From contig NC_019780.1 in assembly GCF_000317615.1 (NCBI RefSeq), positions 3,431,840-3,495,839 on the forward strand: DNA of 64,000 bases, written 5' to 3'. Position 1 is the stretch's first letter. Each line of letters starts with the position of its first letter. The position numbers and the translations under genes are program-made. The stretch is from Dactylococcopsis salina PCC 8305 (GTDB lineage Bacteria > Cyanobacteriota > Cyanobacteriia > Cyanobacteriales > Rubidibacteraceae). The notes under the pieces were generated by a model. The model was not told the DNA's origin, ran no database searches, and worked only from the letters and a program-made list of their open reading frames with translations. Below, piece after piece: positions 1-8,926 of this stretch.

Positions 1-137
1 GACCAGTGACCAGTGACCAGTGACCAGTAATCAGTGACCAGTGAATAGAAAAGAAGAAGAAAAACTACCCACTACCCACTACCCACTAACAAATAACAAA
101 TAACGAATAACGAATAACGAATAACAAATAACGAATA
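1..137. repeat. Short tandem heptamer tracts (STRR type)
   Basis: Three different 7-base units follow one another: GACCAGT and variants (about 1-45), ACTACCC (about 64-88) and AATAACA/AATAACG (about 90-137). Tandem heptamers of this kind (STRR sequences) are known from cyanobacterial intergenic DNA. No reading frame or start signal is visible here. Confidence 0.8.
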
Positions 138-177
138 GATGTTGGGTTTCGTGATCCTCCACCCAACCCACGTTTTA
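138..177. repeat. GTTGGGTTTCG dispersed repeat, copy at alaS end
   Basis: A copy of a repeat seen more than ten times in the window: GTTGGGTTTCG, a short variable loop, then CCACCCAACC. The arms AACCCAAC and GTTGGGT are inverted repeats, so the transcript can form a hairpin. The last bases coincide with the stop codon of alaS, so it may also act as its 3' end. Confidence 0.7.
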
Positions 178-2805
178 CAGTAATTGTTCCCGTAACTGAA
201 CTTGCGCCGTAGAAAGTGCTTCTGGTAACTGAGACGCATCTTTTCCCCCAGCTTGGGCTAAGTTGGGACGACCACCGCCGCCACCGCCACAGAGTTTCGC
301 AATTCCGCCGATAAATTTACCTGCTTGTAAGCCTTTTTCGTTCACTTTCGGACTAAACGCTGCCACTAAACTCACTTTCCCCGCTTCGGGAACTGATCCT
401 AAAACCACTGCTGCTTCTCCTAATTTTTGCTGTAAACGTTCCGCAGCAGTTTGCAAAGCCTTCGCGTCCATTTCCTCCACTTGGGTGACTAAAATCTGAA
501 ACTCTCCCACTGTTTCCGCATCAGTTAACAATTGATCAGACTTCGCTAAAGCCAATTCTTGTTTCACCGCTTCCAGTTGCTTTTGAGTATTTCTCAAGTC
601 TGATTGTAAGGTTTGAATCCGTTGCGGAACTTCCTCTGGTTGCGCCTTCAACTGATTACTTAAATCACGGACAATTTTTTCTCGCAGGTTCAAATACTCT
701 AATACCGCCGGACCCGCTACCGCTTCAATGCGACGCACCCCCGATGAAATCCCCGTTTCCGAGATAATCTTAAACAGTCCAATTTCGGCGGTGTTATTAA
801 CGTGAGTTCCCCCACATAATTCCATTGACACGCCAGGAACATCAATCACTCGCACCACATCATCATATTTTTCCCCAAACATGGCGATCGCGCCTTTTTG
901 TTTCGCCTCATCAAACGCCATCACATCCGATTGCGTCTCATGTGCTTCTGCGATCCAAGTGTTAATGGTATCTTCCACTTGTTGTAACTCTTCCCGTGTG
1001 ATCTGACGAGGACAATTAAAGTCAAACCGAAGCCGATCAAACGCCACTAACGATCCCGCTTGAGACACCGAGGGATCAATAATTTGTTTTAAGGCAGCTT
1101 GTAAAAGATGAGTTGCAGTATGATGGGCAGCAGCGCGACGACGACAAGCGCGATCGATGGTTGCGGTGACCGTATCCCCCACTCGTACCATCCCCCGTTC
1201 TATGCGTCCAATATGAATAAACAAACTTGATTCCTTCTGGACATCTTCAATGCGGATTAATAAATTCTCACCCTGAAGATAACCTCGATCGCCAATTTGT
1301 CCCCCTGATTCGGCATAAAATGGAGTTTGATTGAGAATTAACTGTACTTGTTCTCCCGCTTCTGCTTCTTGTACCGTTTTTCCTTCCACTAACACCGCTT
1401 CCACTTGGGCGGTAGAATGGGGATTACCATAACCCACAAACTCCGTCGGATGTACCGTTTGCGCCAACTGATCAATACTTCCCTGAATCGTTAGATCGAT
1501 CGTTTCCTGTGCGGCTTGGGAACGTTGACGCTGTTTTTCCATCTCTTCTTCAAACCCATCGAGATCAACCGTTAACCCTTTCTCCTCAGCCACTTCTTGC
1601 GTCAATTCCAACGGAAACCCATAAGTATCATACAAAACAAACGCATCCTCCCCAGAAATCTGTTTGCTTTCCTTCTCTAAAATCTCCCCTAACAGTTTCT
1701 CCCCTCGTTCTAACGTCTCCAAAAAGCGTGACTCTTCTCGTTTCAATTCCTGTTTAATTAACACCTCTCCCTCACGGAGATTAGAATAATGACCCTCCAT
1801 TAGCGCGATCGCTGTTTCCGCCACCTCTGGCGTAAATTCTCGATTAATTCCTAACAAACGTCCGTGACGAACCACCCGACGAATCAGACGACGCAGGACA
1901 TACCCCCGTCCCAAATTTGACGCAGTAACACCATCAGCAATGAGATGAACCACAGCGCGAACATGATCACCAATCACTTTTAAAGAAACTTGCTGTTTCT
2001 CATCCGCTTGTGAGTAATCGAGATCAGCAATCGTCGCCACTGTCTTAATAATAGGGAAAATCAAATCGGTTTCATAGTTATTGGGAACTTGCTGGAGGAT
2101 TTGCGCCATGCGTTCCAACCCTAATCCCGTATCAATATTTTGATTCTGTAAGGGAGTTAAATTCCCTTCACTATCCCGATTAAACTGCATGAAGACGAGA
2201 TTATAAAACTCAATGAAGCGAGAATCGTCTTCTAAGTCGATATTTTCATCACCTAATTCGGGATGGAAATCATAATAAATTTCGGAACAGGGGCCACAAG
2301 GGCCAGTGGGACCCGCCGCCCAAAAATTATCCTCTTCTCCCATACGTTGAATACGCTGTGGTGCAATCCCAATTTGGTCTCGCCAAATCGCAAACGCTTC
2401 TTCGTCTTCTTTATAGACACTGGGAATCAGCCGTTCTGGAGCAAGACCGAATCCTTTTGTAGAAAGTTCCCACGCCCATTTAATCGCCTCTTCCTTGAAA
2501 TAATCCCCGAAGCTAAAGTTTCCCAACATTTCAAAGAAGGTATGATGGCGCTTGGTGCGTCCGACATTCTCAATATCGTTGGTGCGAATACATTTTTGGG
2601 ACGTAGTGGCGCGGTTGTAAGGGGCGGTTTTTTGTCCGAGAAAGATAGGTTTAAAAGGAAGCATCCCCGCAATGGTGAGTAACACTGTGGGGTCTTCTGG
2701 AACGAGAGAGGCGCTGGGTAAGACTTCATGTCCGCGTTTGGCGTAAAAGTCTAAGAAGGTTTGACGAATTTGATTACCGCTTAGATATTGAGGGGAATTA
2801 GACAT
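175..2805 (-). CDS. alaS: Alanine--tRNA ligase
   Basis: Charges tRNA-Ala with alanine and hydrolyses mischarged Ser/Gly-tRNA in the cytoplasm. At 876 residues it has the usual bacterial length and domain order: class II catalytic core (about 1-240) with the early [18 protein letters not shown] region, a tRNA-binding middle part, the editing domain with the zinc-type motifs AHHTATH (near residue 562) and CGGTH (near 665), then a coiled coil and a C-Ala domain with the glycine stretch [10 protein letters not shown]. It starts at ATG 2805 and nothing is missing. The gene stands alone; its stop codon lies in a dispersed repeat and the upstream 470 bases hold no gene. Assignment is by family motifs and is very secure. 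Confidence 0.98.
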   Translation of the reverse strand: MSNSPQYLSGNQIRQTFLDFYAKRGHEVLPSASLVPEDPTVLLTIAGMLPFKPIFLGQKTAPYNRATTSQKCIRTNDIENVGRTKRHHTFFEMLGNFSFGDYFKEEAIKWAWELSTKGFGLAPERLIPSVYKEDEEAFAIWRDQIGIAPQRIQRMGEEDNFWAAGPTGPCGPCSEIYYDFHPELGDENIDLEDDSRFIEFYNLVFMQFNRDSEGNLTPLQNQNIDTGLGLERMAQILQQVPNNYETDLIFPIIKTVATIADLDYSQADEKQQVSLKVIGDHVRAVVHLIADGVTASNLGRGYVLRRLIRRVVRHGRLLGINREFTPEVAETAIALMEGHYSNLREGEVLIKQELKREESRFLETLERGEKLLGEILEKESKQISGEDAFVLYDTYGFPLELTQEVAEEKGLTVDLDGFEEEMEKQRQRSQAAQETIDLTIQGSIDQLAQTVHPTEFVGYGNPHSTAQVEAVLVEGKTVQEAEAGEQVQLILNQTPFYAESGGQIGDRGYLQGENLLIRIEDVQKESSLFIHIGRIERGMVRVGDTVTATIDRACRRRAAAHHTATHLLQAALKQIIDPSVSQAGSLVAFDRLRFDFNCPRQITREELQQVEDTINTWIAEAHETQSDVMAFDEAKQKGAIAMFGEKYDDVVRVIDVPGVSMELCGGTHVNNTAEIGLFKIISETGISSGVRRIEAVAGPAVLEYLNLREKIVRDLSNQLKAQPEEVPQRIQTLQSDLRNTQKQLEAVKQELALAKSDQLLTDAETVGEFQILVTQVEEMDAKALQTAAERLQQKLGEAAVVLGSVPEAGKVSLVAAFSPKVNEKGLQAGKFIGGIAKLCGGGGGGRPNLAQAGGKDASQLPEALSTAQVQLREQLL

Positions 2806-3273
2806 TAGTTTTAATCAGAGTAAACTGTTTTTTGATCTTCACTTCCTATCTTAAAAATGATCGATCGGTTTTTGTCTCATAACATATTTTGCTCGCTTTG
2901 TCAAGTTTTGTGATCTCGTACCAGTGATTCTCTTTACAAAAATTAATGCGATCTCTTGCTCTTGTCAATACGGGGAGGGGGGATATTGTAAAAACGAATC
3001 CTCGACGTTTAAGGCGGGTCAAACCTTGATTTTCGGAAAATTGGCACTACTTCCCATTATCTAAGAAACACTTTATCACGAAAAAGTTACTTGAGCAAGC
3101 CCCAATCTTGAAAACCCGCAAATTCGTTGAATGTTACAAATTATGAACTGAGTTTCAACTAACTTCTTTCCTTCTTTTTTTTGTCGTGAATCATAGCCTT
3201 TTTGATTAGCAAGTTTCCGCATCTTTTCCAGTTGATTGAATTGGTTTTCCTGTAATTGATAACCAGATGAGGT
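2806..3273. other. Gene-poor spacer upstream of alaS
   Basis: No convincing gene. It must contain the alaS promoter (minus strand, just above 2805), but I see no clear -35/-10 pair. The stretch 3000-3110 looks like old decayed sequence without an open frame on either strand. Confidence 0.5.
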
Positions 3274-3735
3274 TTAGGAGAAGTTAACATCTTCATAGAC
3301 GGTACTGACACTGATTTTAGAATTAATCGTTTGTAAGGTCAGAGATTCATCATAAGAGCGATAAAATTTGAGTAACCAGTTTCCTTCTGAGGTACGCTGA
3401 AAATAATCAATGCGCTTTTGTTTGGTGCTAATCAGTAAGTATTTTTGTAAGGTTTCTATTGTCTGGTAATCTATAAATTTATCTCCTCGGTCAAAGGCTT
3501 CTGTGGAATCTGATAGAACTTCAATGATTAAGCAAGGAAACTGTTTATAAAGTGATGTGTTTTGATCGTTTGGGTCACAGGTGACTAGAATATCAGGATA
3601 ATAAAAGCGATTAAGAGACTGAATTTTTAATTTCATATCTGATAGATAAACTCGGCAATTTGAGCCACGCAGGTGAGATTTTAATTCACCGAAAGCGCGG
3701 GAGGCTACGACCTCAGCGAAGCGGGTTAGGGTAGT
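3274..3735 (-). pseudogene. Uma2-family nuclease, 5'-truncated
   Basis: The part from ATG 3636 gives 120 residues with the Uma2 core: FYYPDILVTCDPND, the FPCLIIEVLSDSTEAFDRGDK motif with its acidic nuclease residues, and YLLISTKQKRIDYFQR. Uma2 proteins are usually near 190 residues. The same frame stays open upstream of 3636 and still reads like Uma2 (ELKSHLRGSNCRVYLSDMK), but at about 3700-3735 it runs into a GC-rich short repeat (reading CGCTTCGCTGAGGTCGTAG) that replaces the N-terminal third, and a stop lies just beyond. So this is a gene cut at its 5' end by a dispersed repeat. Uma2 proteins are PD-(D/E)XK-like and abundant in cyanobacteria; their role is unknown. If translated, the start would be 3636. 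Confidence 0.75.
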
Positions 3736-3768
3736 TTATGGAAGGTGATGAAGCAACCTTAATTTAGA

Positions 3769-4008
3769 TTAAGAAGCCCAGCAAGTCTCAGCAGGAAAAT
3801 TACCCACTTGCCAATGTTGATGTAACTTGACCTTTGCTCTAACTAGATAATGATGATAGTTTTCGTATTTTTCTAAATCCAATTCTTTCAAATTGCCATT
3901 TGCTTTATTCAAATAAATTGTACCTAAATATTTTGAGCCATTCCCAAACTGATAAGTTATACCTTGTTCATCCTCATCTAATTTCATTAACTTAATGTAA
4001 AAAGCCAT
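3769..4008 (-). CDS. Small hypothetical protein (79 aa)
   Basis: Starts MAFYIKLMKLDEDEQGIT and ends ETCWAS. The frame is open further upstream, but that part is formed by a dispersed repeat. The ATG at 4006-4008 has a good ribosome-binding site (GAGGAA six bases before it), so I choose this start. The protein is soluble and mixed in charge, with a regular alternation of hydrophobic residues (YLGTIYLNKANGNLKELDL) suggesting beta strands. No family is recognised with confidence. The TAA stop is at 3769-3771. Upstream sits a repeat, so its promoter may lie inside that repeat. Confidence 0.7.
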   Translation of the reverse strand: MAFYIKLMKLDEDEQGITYQFGNGSKYLGTIYLNKANGNLKELDLEKYENYHHYLVRAKVKLHQHWQVGNFPAETCWAS

Positions 4009-4039
4009 AATCAATTCCTCATTATTTAAGGAGAGAGAC

Positions 4040-4122
4040 AAAAAGTAGGTTGGGTAGAGACGTTCCATGGAACGTCTGTACACGAAACCCAACACCAATT
4101 ATAGGCAATTACCTGAACCTGA
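4040..4122. repeat. GTTGGGTTTCG repeat with nested 20-bp palindrome
   Basis: The repeat GTAGGTTGGGT...CGAAACCCAACACCAATT...CAATTACCTGAACCTGAT is interrupted in its loop by the perfect palindrome AGACGTTCCATGGAACGTCT at 4058-4077. The same palindrome occurs near 21250, 26740 and 29100, so it is an independent small element that has landed in another one. Confidence 0.8.
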
Positions 4123-4139
4123 TCTAAAAGAGACAAGGA

Positions 4140-4226
4140 GTAGAGAAGAAATTAAAAGAACAATCAGAAATCAGCGAGGTTCATCATCAAGTTAAAGATG
4201 GTCATTTAATCTTGATTATCTCCTGA
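4140..4226 (+). pseudogene. Possible 3' fragment of a lost gene
   Basis: Read from about 4146, this short stretch gives KLKEQSEISEVHHQVKDGHL and then a stop, with no start codon and protein-like composition. It lies between two repeats. I do not know the family; it may be a leftover of a deleted gene, or chance. Confidence 0.3.
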
Positions 4227-4230
4227 AATA

Positions 4231-4450
4231 ATTAGGGCTTACTGAATAAACCTAAAACCTTTATCCAATCAGCTTTTAAGGCTCTTAATTCTTTGAAAAA
4301 GTGCAAGGGAGAAATGGGAGACAAGGGAGCGATTTTTCTCCCCCATCTTCCCCATCTTCCCCATCTTCCCCATCTTCCCTTTTGCCTAAGGCAACTTGCC
4401 TCTTGCCTTACTATACCGAAAACATGAACTTTTTCAGCAAACCCTAATTA
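4231..4450. mobile_element. MITE copy 1 (AGGGCTTGCTGAA ends)
   Basis: Begins ATTAGGGCTTACTGAATAAA and ends with the inverted match TTTTTCAGCAAACCCTAATT. The middle is filled with simple repeats (GGGAGACAA, CCCATCTTC units, GCCTAAGGCAACTTGCCTCTT). Two further copies lie at 21289-21498 and 33187-33530 with the same ends and different fillers. AATT flanks both sides here, consistent with a short target duplication. It codes for nothing, so it must have been moved by a transposase elsewhere. Its right end overlaps the stop codon of the ABC-F gene fragment. Confidence 0.8.
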
Positions 4451-5932
4451 TTTCTTCTTCTTCGCCTTTCTTGCTTTTGCTTTCTCCTTTTCCTTTTCTT
4501 GTTTCGCTTTTCGTTTTGCTTCGGCTGCCGCTTTTTCCGCAGCTAAACGAACCGCTTCCGCTTCCTCTTCTTTCTTGTTTAAGTAGTAGTTATAATCACC
4601 ATCATAAACGACCAATTCTCCTTCACTAATTTCAACAATTTTGGTGGCTACTTGGGAAATAAAATATCGATCATGAGACACAATCAAAGCTGAACCATCA
4701 TAATTTTGCAAAGCTGACTCAATGTTTTCTTTCGCGGGAATATCTAAATGATTCGTTGGCTCATCGAGGATTAATAAGTTCACTGGTTGTAAGAGCATTT
4801 TTGCTAAAGCGAGTCTTGCTTTTTCTCCTCCACTGAGCGTGGCGACTTTTTTCTTAACGGTATCACCACTGAAAAGAAACTGACCAAGTAAGGCTCTAAT
4901 TTCTTCATATTTCCAATCGGGAACAGCTTTTTGAATCGTCTCTTCGACGGTTAAAGATAAATCTAGAGCTTCCGCTTGGTTTTGTTCAAAATATCCTGGA
5001 ATAACATTATGTTCTCCCAGTTTTACTGTTCCTTCAGTGGGCGTTTCTAACCCCATAATTAAACGTAAGATCGTTGACTTTCCAGAACCATTGGGACCTA
5101 AAAACGCCACGCGATCGCCCCTTTCCACTAACAAATTTGTACCGAGGAATAGAATTTTGTCATCAAAACTGTGAGTGAGGTCTTCAATTTTAACCACTTC
5201 TTTTCCGCTACGGGGTGCGGTGGGAAATCGAAACCTTAAAGTTCTGACACCCGTTTCTGGTGCGTCAATTTGTTCCACTTTTTCCAGTTGTTTCTCCCGA
5301 CTTTTGGCTTGAGTGCTGCGAGTGGCACTGGCTCGAAATCTCTCGACAAACGCTTCTTGTTTGGCAATTTCTTTTTGTTGACGTTCGTAGGTGCTCATTT
5401 GCGCTTGGCGATTAAATTCTTTTTGTTCGAGATAACTGGAATAGTTACCAAGATAAGTGGAAGAAATGCCGCGTTCCGTTTCGACAATGTGAGTACATAA
5501 ACGATCTAAAAATTCTCGATCGTGCGACACAATCACCATGGGAGTATTGAGATTTTTCAGATATTGTTCTAGCCATTCAATAGTTTCTAGATCAAGGTGA
5601 TTGGTCGGTTCGTCCAATAGGAGAACATCAGGATTTTGAAGCATGACTTTTCCTAAACAAATTCGCATTTGCCAGCCGCCACTAAAGCTAGTGACAGAGC
5701 GATCGCCATCTTCGGGGAAAAAGCCTAATTCAGGTAATAAACAACTAATTTTCGTGTCTAATTGATAGCCATCTTGAGCCTCAAATTCTTGCTGGTATCG
5801 ATCGAGTTTGCGAATGAGTTTATCCAGTTGTTCTGGTGTCGCCATTTCCATTTCCTGCTGTACCTGTTCCAACTTTTTTTGGACAGCATTGGCTTCTGTA
5901 AAGACGCGCCATAATTCTTGTCTAACCGTCAA
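4448..5932 (-). pseudogene. ABC-F ATPase, C-terminal part (split by IS630)
   Basis: This fragment carries the rest of the first and all of the second ATPase domain of an ABC-F protein: first signature FSGGWQMR and Walker B LLLDEPTNHLDLE, the linker with charged helices, second Walker A GPNGSGKST, signature LSGGEKARLALAK, Walker B LLILDEPTNHLD, and a lysine-rich tail. ABC-F proteins have no membrane part and act on ribosomes. The 5' part (Walker A of domain 1) is at 7071-7297, beyond an IS630 element. Removing 5946-7070 rejoins the frame as SQEFDIDPNLTVRQE, giving about 574 residues, a normal family length. The listed start at 5932 is a TTG inside the gene, so this piece is unlikely to work alone. 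Confidence 0.9.
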
Positions 5933-5943
5933 ATTCGGATCAA

Positions 5944-7070
5944 TAAGCAGTTAGGCAAAATGAATTTCCTAATATAGTATAATTTATGTAGGATTAAAGA
6001 GACCAAGTAAAATAGATTGCGCTTAGTGCATTTTAGCAAATTGGGGTTGCCTCGATCGAAAATTATGAGATTTATTAGAGACTTAAATCCAGAAACACAG
6101 AGCCTTCTTACAAGAATTAGTTGTCAAAGTAAATCCCTTCAAGTAAGAAATCGGGCTAAATGTATTTTGTTGAGTTCCCAGAAATTTACAATTGACCAGT
6201 TAAAGGTAATCTTTAACGTCGATCGAAAAACCATATATAACTGGTTAACGCGATGGGAAGATCAAAATCTTAAGGGCCTATATAATCAAAAAGGTGTGGG
6301 GAGAAAACCCAAATTAAGTCAAGAGCAAAAAGAACAAGTCAAAACTTGGGTAAAGGAAAATCCAAAGTCTCTCAATCAAGTTCAAAATAAAATTCAAAAA
6401 GAATGGGGGATTGAGATTAGTAAAGATACGATAAAAAGAATTATAAAGAAGTTGAATATGCTCTGGAAAAGGATGAAGAGAGGAATCAGTAAAAGCCCAT
6501 ATGAATGGGAATTAGAGGTAAAACTACCTCGGTTGGAAGAATTAAAAAAGCAAGCTCAAAAAGGAGATATTGCAATCAAATACTTAGATGAAAGTGGATT
6601 TTCTCTCAAGCCTGATGTTCCCTATGCGTGGCAGGAGAAAGGAGAAAGAATAACTTTGAAAAGCTGTCAAAGTAAGAGAATAAGTGTCTTGGGGTTAATG
6701 GATTGTGATTATCATTTAGATTACGAAATATATCAAGGGACAATTAAAAGTGATACCGTTATTAAGTTTTTAGATAAAATTAGTGAAAACTTAACGAAAG
6801 TTACCGTAGTAGTTCTCGATCAAGCATCAATTCACACGAGCGATGAATTTGTAGAAAAACTGGAAGAATGGAGAGCAAAAAAATTGGAAATTTTCTGGTT
6901 ACCCCCTTATTCTCCTAAATATAACTTAATCGAAATTCTCTGGAGATTTATCAAATATGAGTGGATTGAAGTTTCAGCTTACGACAGTTGGAAGAATCTT
7001 ATTAAATACCTAGAAAAAGTGTTGGATAATTTTGGAGCTGAGTATGCAATTCATTTTGCATAGGTGCTTA
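5944..7070 (+). mobile_element. IS630-type insertion sequence, complete
   Basis: Bounded by TA on both sides (5944-5945 and 7069-7070), the usual target duplication of IS630/mariner elements. The ends are imperfect inverted repeats: left TAAGCAGTTAGGCAAAATGA, right (reverse complement) TAAGCACCTATGCAAAATGA. It carries one intact transposase gene and sits inside an ABC-F gene, whose frame is restored when the element and one TA are removed. Confidence 0.95.
6065..7063 (+). CDS. IS630 family transposase
   Basis: Catalyses cut-and-paste movement of the surrounding element into TA. The N-terminal part (about 1-130) is a pair of helix-turn-helix domains (IDQLKVIFNVDRKTIYNWLTRW; the GRKP linker; a second HTH with DTIKRIIKKL). 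The DDE catalytic domain follows with D in YLDESGFS, D in VVVLDQASIHTS and E in the YNLIEILWRF motif. I chose ATG 6065 (332 residues); an in-frame TTG at 6017 would add 16 residues. The frame is uninterrupted and both ends of the element are present, so it may still be active. No second copy is visible in the window. Confidence 0.93.
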   Translation: MRFIRDLNPETQSLLTRISCQSKSLQVRNRAKCILLSSQKFTIDQLKVIFNVDRKTIYNWLTRWEDQNLKGLYNQKGVGRKPKLSQEQKEQVKTWVKENPKSLNQVQNKIQKEWGIEISKDTIKRIIKKLNMLWKRMKRGISKSPYEWELEVKLPRLEELKKQAQKGDIAIKYLDESGFSLKPDVPYAWQEKGERITLKSCQSKRISVLGLMDCDYHLDYEIYQGTIKSDTVIKFLDKISENLTKVTVVVLDQASIHTSDEFVEKLEEWRAKKLEIFWLPPYSPKYNLIEILWRFIKYEWIEVSAYDSWKNLIKYLEKVLDNFGAEYAIHFA

Positions 7071-7297
7071 TCGAACTCTTGACTTAAACAACTAATTTTC
7101 AAACTAGAAGGACGAATAATGTTACCAGTCGTGGGTTCAGTTTCTCCCATCACAATTTTTAATTGAGTGGTTTTCCCCGCGCCATTCACTCCTACTAATC
7201 CCACTCTTTCTGCGGCTTTAACTTCCCAGTTAACATTTTTCAGCACTTCTCCTGTGGGATAAGTTTTACTGACTTTTTCTAATCTTAAAATTGACAT
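7010..7297 (-). pseudogene. ABC-F ATPase, N-terminal part (split by IS630)
   Basis: Codes for the first 76 residues of an ABC-F ATPase: MSILRLEKVSKTYPTGEVL, Walker A GVNGAGKTT and the segment up to LSQEFD, where the IS630 element begins at 7070. The remaining residues to the stop at 7010 are read from the insertion sequence itself (KHLCKMNCILSS and so on). The other part of the gene is at 4448-5943. Start ATG at 7295-7297. The gene follows a decayed thioredoxin/membrane protein gene on the same strand. Without Walker B and the second ATPase domain the fragment cannot work as an ABC protein. Confidence 0.9.
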
Positions 7298-7319
7298 AGT
7301 TCGATAATTAATGAGGAAC

Positions 7320-7952
7320 GCAGTTATAAATAATGAATCGGTTTCTAATCAGCGCATAAAGACTTGTCCAAACAGTGTAACATAAGGCGGGATTCGTTGT
7401 GCAATGGTTAACCAAAGTGGTCATATAAACCACGGGGAGAATTGCGGTACAACCTAACTCAATAATGTTCACAAATATCGCTAGTAAAATTGTTTTCCCC
7501 AACGCGAATAAAAATTGTTTGGGGTGAGCTTTCGCCTCTTTTAATTGTTTAGTAATTCCTCCTGCTTTTTGGGTGATGGCTAACTGTTGTTTCTGGGAAA
7601 GAGAGAGAAATAGATTGTTTAAAGAAGAAATAATCTTTGATATTAATGAAACCAGCCACCGCAACGATCGAGCCAAGAATCACCAATGATCTTGTATCGC
7701 GTTTATGATTTGATTTTTATAACCTAAATAGGCTTGATAAGCTGAGTTATATTCTAACTCTCCAGTCACCTGTTCATTTTGTTGAGCAATATAATTTAGT
7801 AAAGGTTTTTCTTTCGCACAGTGAGGACAAGTTTCACTGTAATAAAAATCAACGACCACAGTTGTTTGTTCTGCGTTAACAGCAATTTGGCTAGACAATA
7901 ACACAGAGATAAAAACGGTCAAACAAAGGACAATAAATGAGAAAAGTTTCAT
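7320..7952 (-). pseudogene. Thioredoxin-like membrane protein, frameshifted
   Basis: The 5' piece (7680-7952) has a signal peptide, then the thioredoxin-like strand and motif VVDFYYSETCPHCAKEKP with a CxxC, and stops after about 90 residues. Past the stop, another frame reads VILGSIVAVAGFINIKDYFF, and a third frame (7308-7676) reads KQFLFALGKTILLAIFVNII and ELGCTAILPVVY. Those are membrane segments of a known cyanobacterial type in which a glutaredoxin/thioredoxin-like domain precedes a DsbD/CcdA-like membrane domain. At least two frameshifts and probably an internal deletion break it. The original protein would have been an envelope redox protein. It is not expected to work now. Confidence 0.75.
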
Positions 7953-7957
7953 TGGTT

Positions 7958-8317
7958 TTAATCCATAAAAGTAACACTAAATCTTAAATTTCCTTCTCTC
8001 ACTCTCGCCGGTTGATAGCGAAGCATGGCACGATGATCTCGCCAATTTTCTCGCCACTGAAACCGAACATTTCCAGAAACAATTTTGGTTTTATAAACCT
8101 CACCATTGCGGAGTAAAGTAATTCTGGCTTCTCCATCAATGTAACCTTTTCCCATGATTAATAAGCCAGAGGTGGGTTGAGAGACAATTTTTTTTCTGAG
8201 GAGAAGTTGTTGATTTTCAGTGGGGTTAGAAAGTTGGTAGAGTTGGGTGTTAGTTGTGCAACTGGATAAGGAGAAGAGGAAAAATAGAGAAATGATTGAT
8301 TGCAAGTAATTTTTCAT
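7958..8317 (-). CDS. Small lipoprotein of unknown function
   Basis: 119 residues with a typical lipoprotein leader: MKNYLQ, a hydrophobic stretch SIISLFFLFSLSS and a lipobox ending in Cys20 (LSSC). The mature part is hydrophilic; GKGYIDGEARITLLRNGEVY looks like beta strands of a small sandwich and the end is rich in Arg and Trp (WRENWRDHRAMLRYQPARVR). No named family is recognised. It lies five bases upstream of the decayed thioredoxin-like gene on the same strand, so the two were probably one operon for an envelope function. Start ATG 8317 is the only sensible one because the leader begins there. Confidence 0.7.
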   Translation of the reverse strand: MKNYLQSIISLFFLFSLSSCTTNTQLYQLSNPTENQQLLLRKKIVSQPTSGLLIMGKGYIDGEARITLLRNGEVYKTKIVSGNVRFQWRENWRDHRAMLRYQPARVREGNLRFSVTFMD

Positions 8318-8395
8318 CTATGCTTTAATAATTTTTGCTCCTGAATGGCATTAGAAACTCTTGAGTTACCCTCTTATTTTACCCAAAATCAGAGC

Positions 8396-8577
8396 TTTTC
8401 TTATTTTTCTCTCGTCAAAGTTTGCGTATCCCAGACTTAATCCCACTGTTTTATGAGATTTCAAAAAATCGTTATGCTTGGTCTGCGATCGCGGCGCGGG
8501 CGTTCCGCCCTACGACCTACGCGAAACCAGTAAATTCACGATGTTTAGGATCATAAAAAGCTAACACAATTTCCTCT
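8396..8577 (-). pseudogene. xisI: Decayed xisI 3' end and flanking duplicate
   Basis: Positions 8518-8577 on the minus strand read EEIVLAFYDPKHREFTGFA, nearly the same as the C-terminus of the intact XisI at 9428. The sequence just downstream (8396-8466, TTTCTCTCGTCAAAGTTTGC and following) also matches 9349-9428 and in part 10251-10309. So the tail of an xisI gene was duplicated with its flank and the copy decayed; a GC-rich short repeat (about 8487-8525) has entered the junction. Confidence 0.75.
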
Positions 8578-8656
8578 TAAAGCTATCTAATTGAACGCGG
8601 GGACAAGTGCAAGGTGATATGATCAAAGCTAACAGAAGAGAAGGGAAAGCAATGAG

Positions 8657-8926
8657 ATGGAAATTAAAGCCTTAATTCAAGCTGAATTAGACACTTTTTC
8701 CGAAAAACAATTAAAACAGCTTTATCGTATTATCAAAAACCTTAAACAAGAAACAACGAAAAGCATTCGAGATCAGGAGCAACTAAAGAATTTCTGGGAA
8801 GAAGATCAGGTTGGAAATACTCTGCGTAAGGATCAATCCCCTCGCACTCCAGGTTTATTATCTGGAAAGTTAGGAGATGCTTTTTTTGAACCTTTACCAG
8901 AAGAAGAGTTACAGCAATGGGAGTGA
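8657..8926 (+). CDS. Antitoxin of a VapBC-type pair (DUF2281-like)
   Basis: 89 residues. The N-terminal half is a helical segment (FSEKQLKQLYRIIKNLKQE), and the C-terminal half has the motif PGLLSGKLGDAFFEPLPEEELQQWE, typical of small antitoxins of the DUF2281 kind that wrap around a PIN toxin. It overlaps the next gene by ten bases, so the two are translated together, with the antitoxin first as usual. Such antitoxins normally repress their own promoter, but I cannot point to an operator. Function is inferred from the pairing and the C-terminal motif. Confidence 0.75.
   Translation: MEIKALIQAELDTFSEKQLKQLYRIIKNLKQETTKSIRDQEQLKNFWEEDQVGNTLRKDQSPRTPGLLSGKLGDAFFEPLPEEELQQWE

Noticed and set aside
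5944-7070. IS630 as the mover of the GTTGGGTTTCG elements
   Set aside because: Both use TA, but the inverted ends do not match (TAAGCACC versus TATCAAGTTC).
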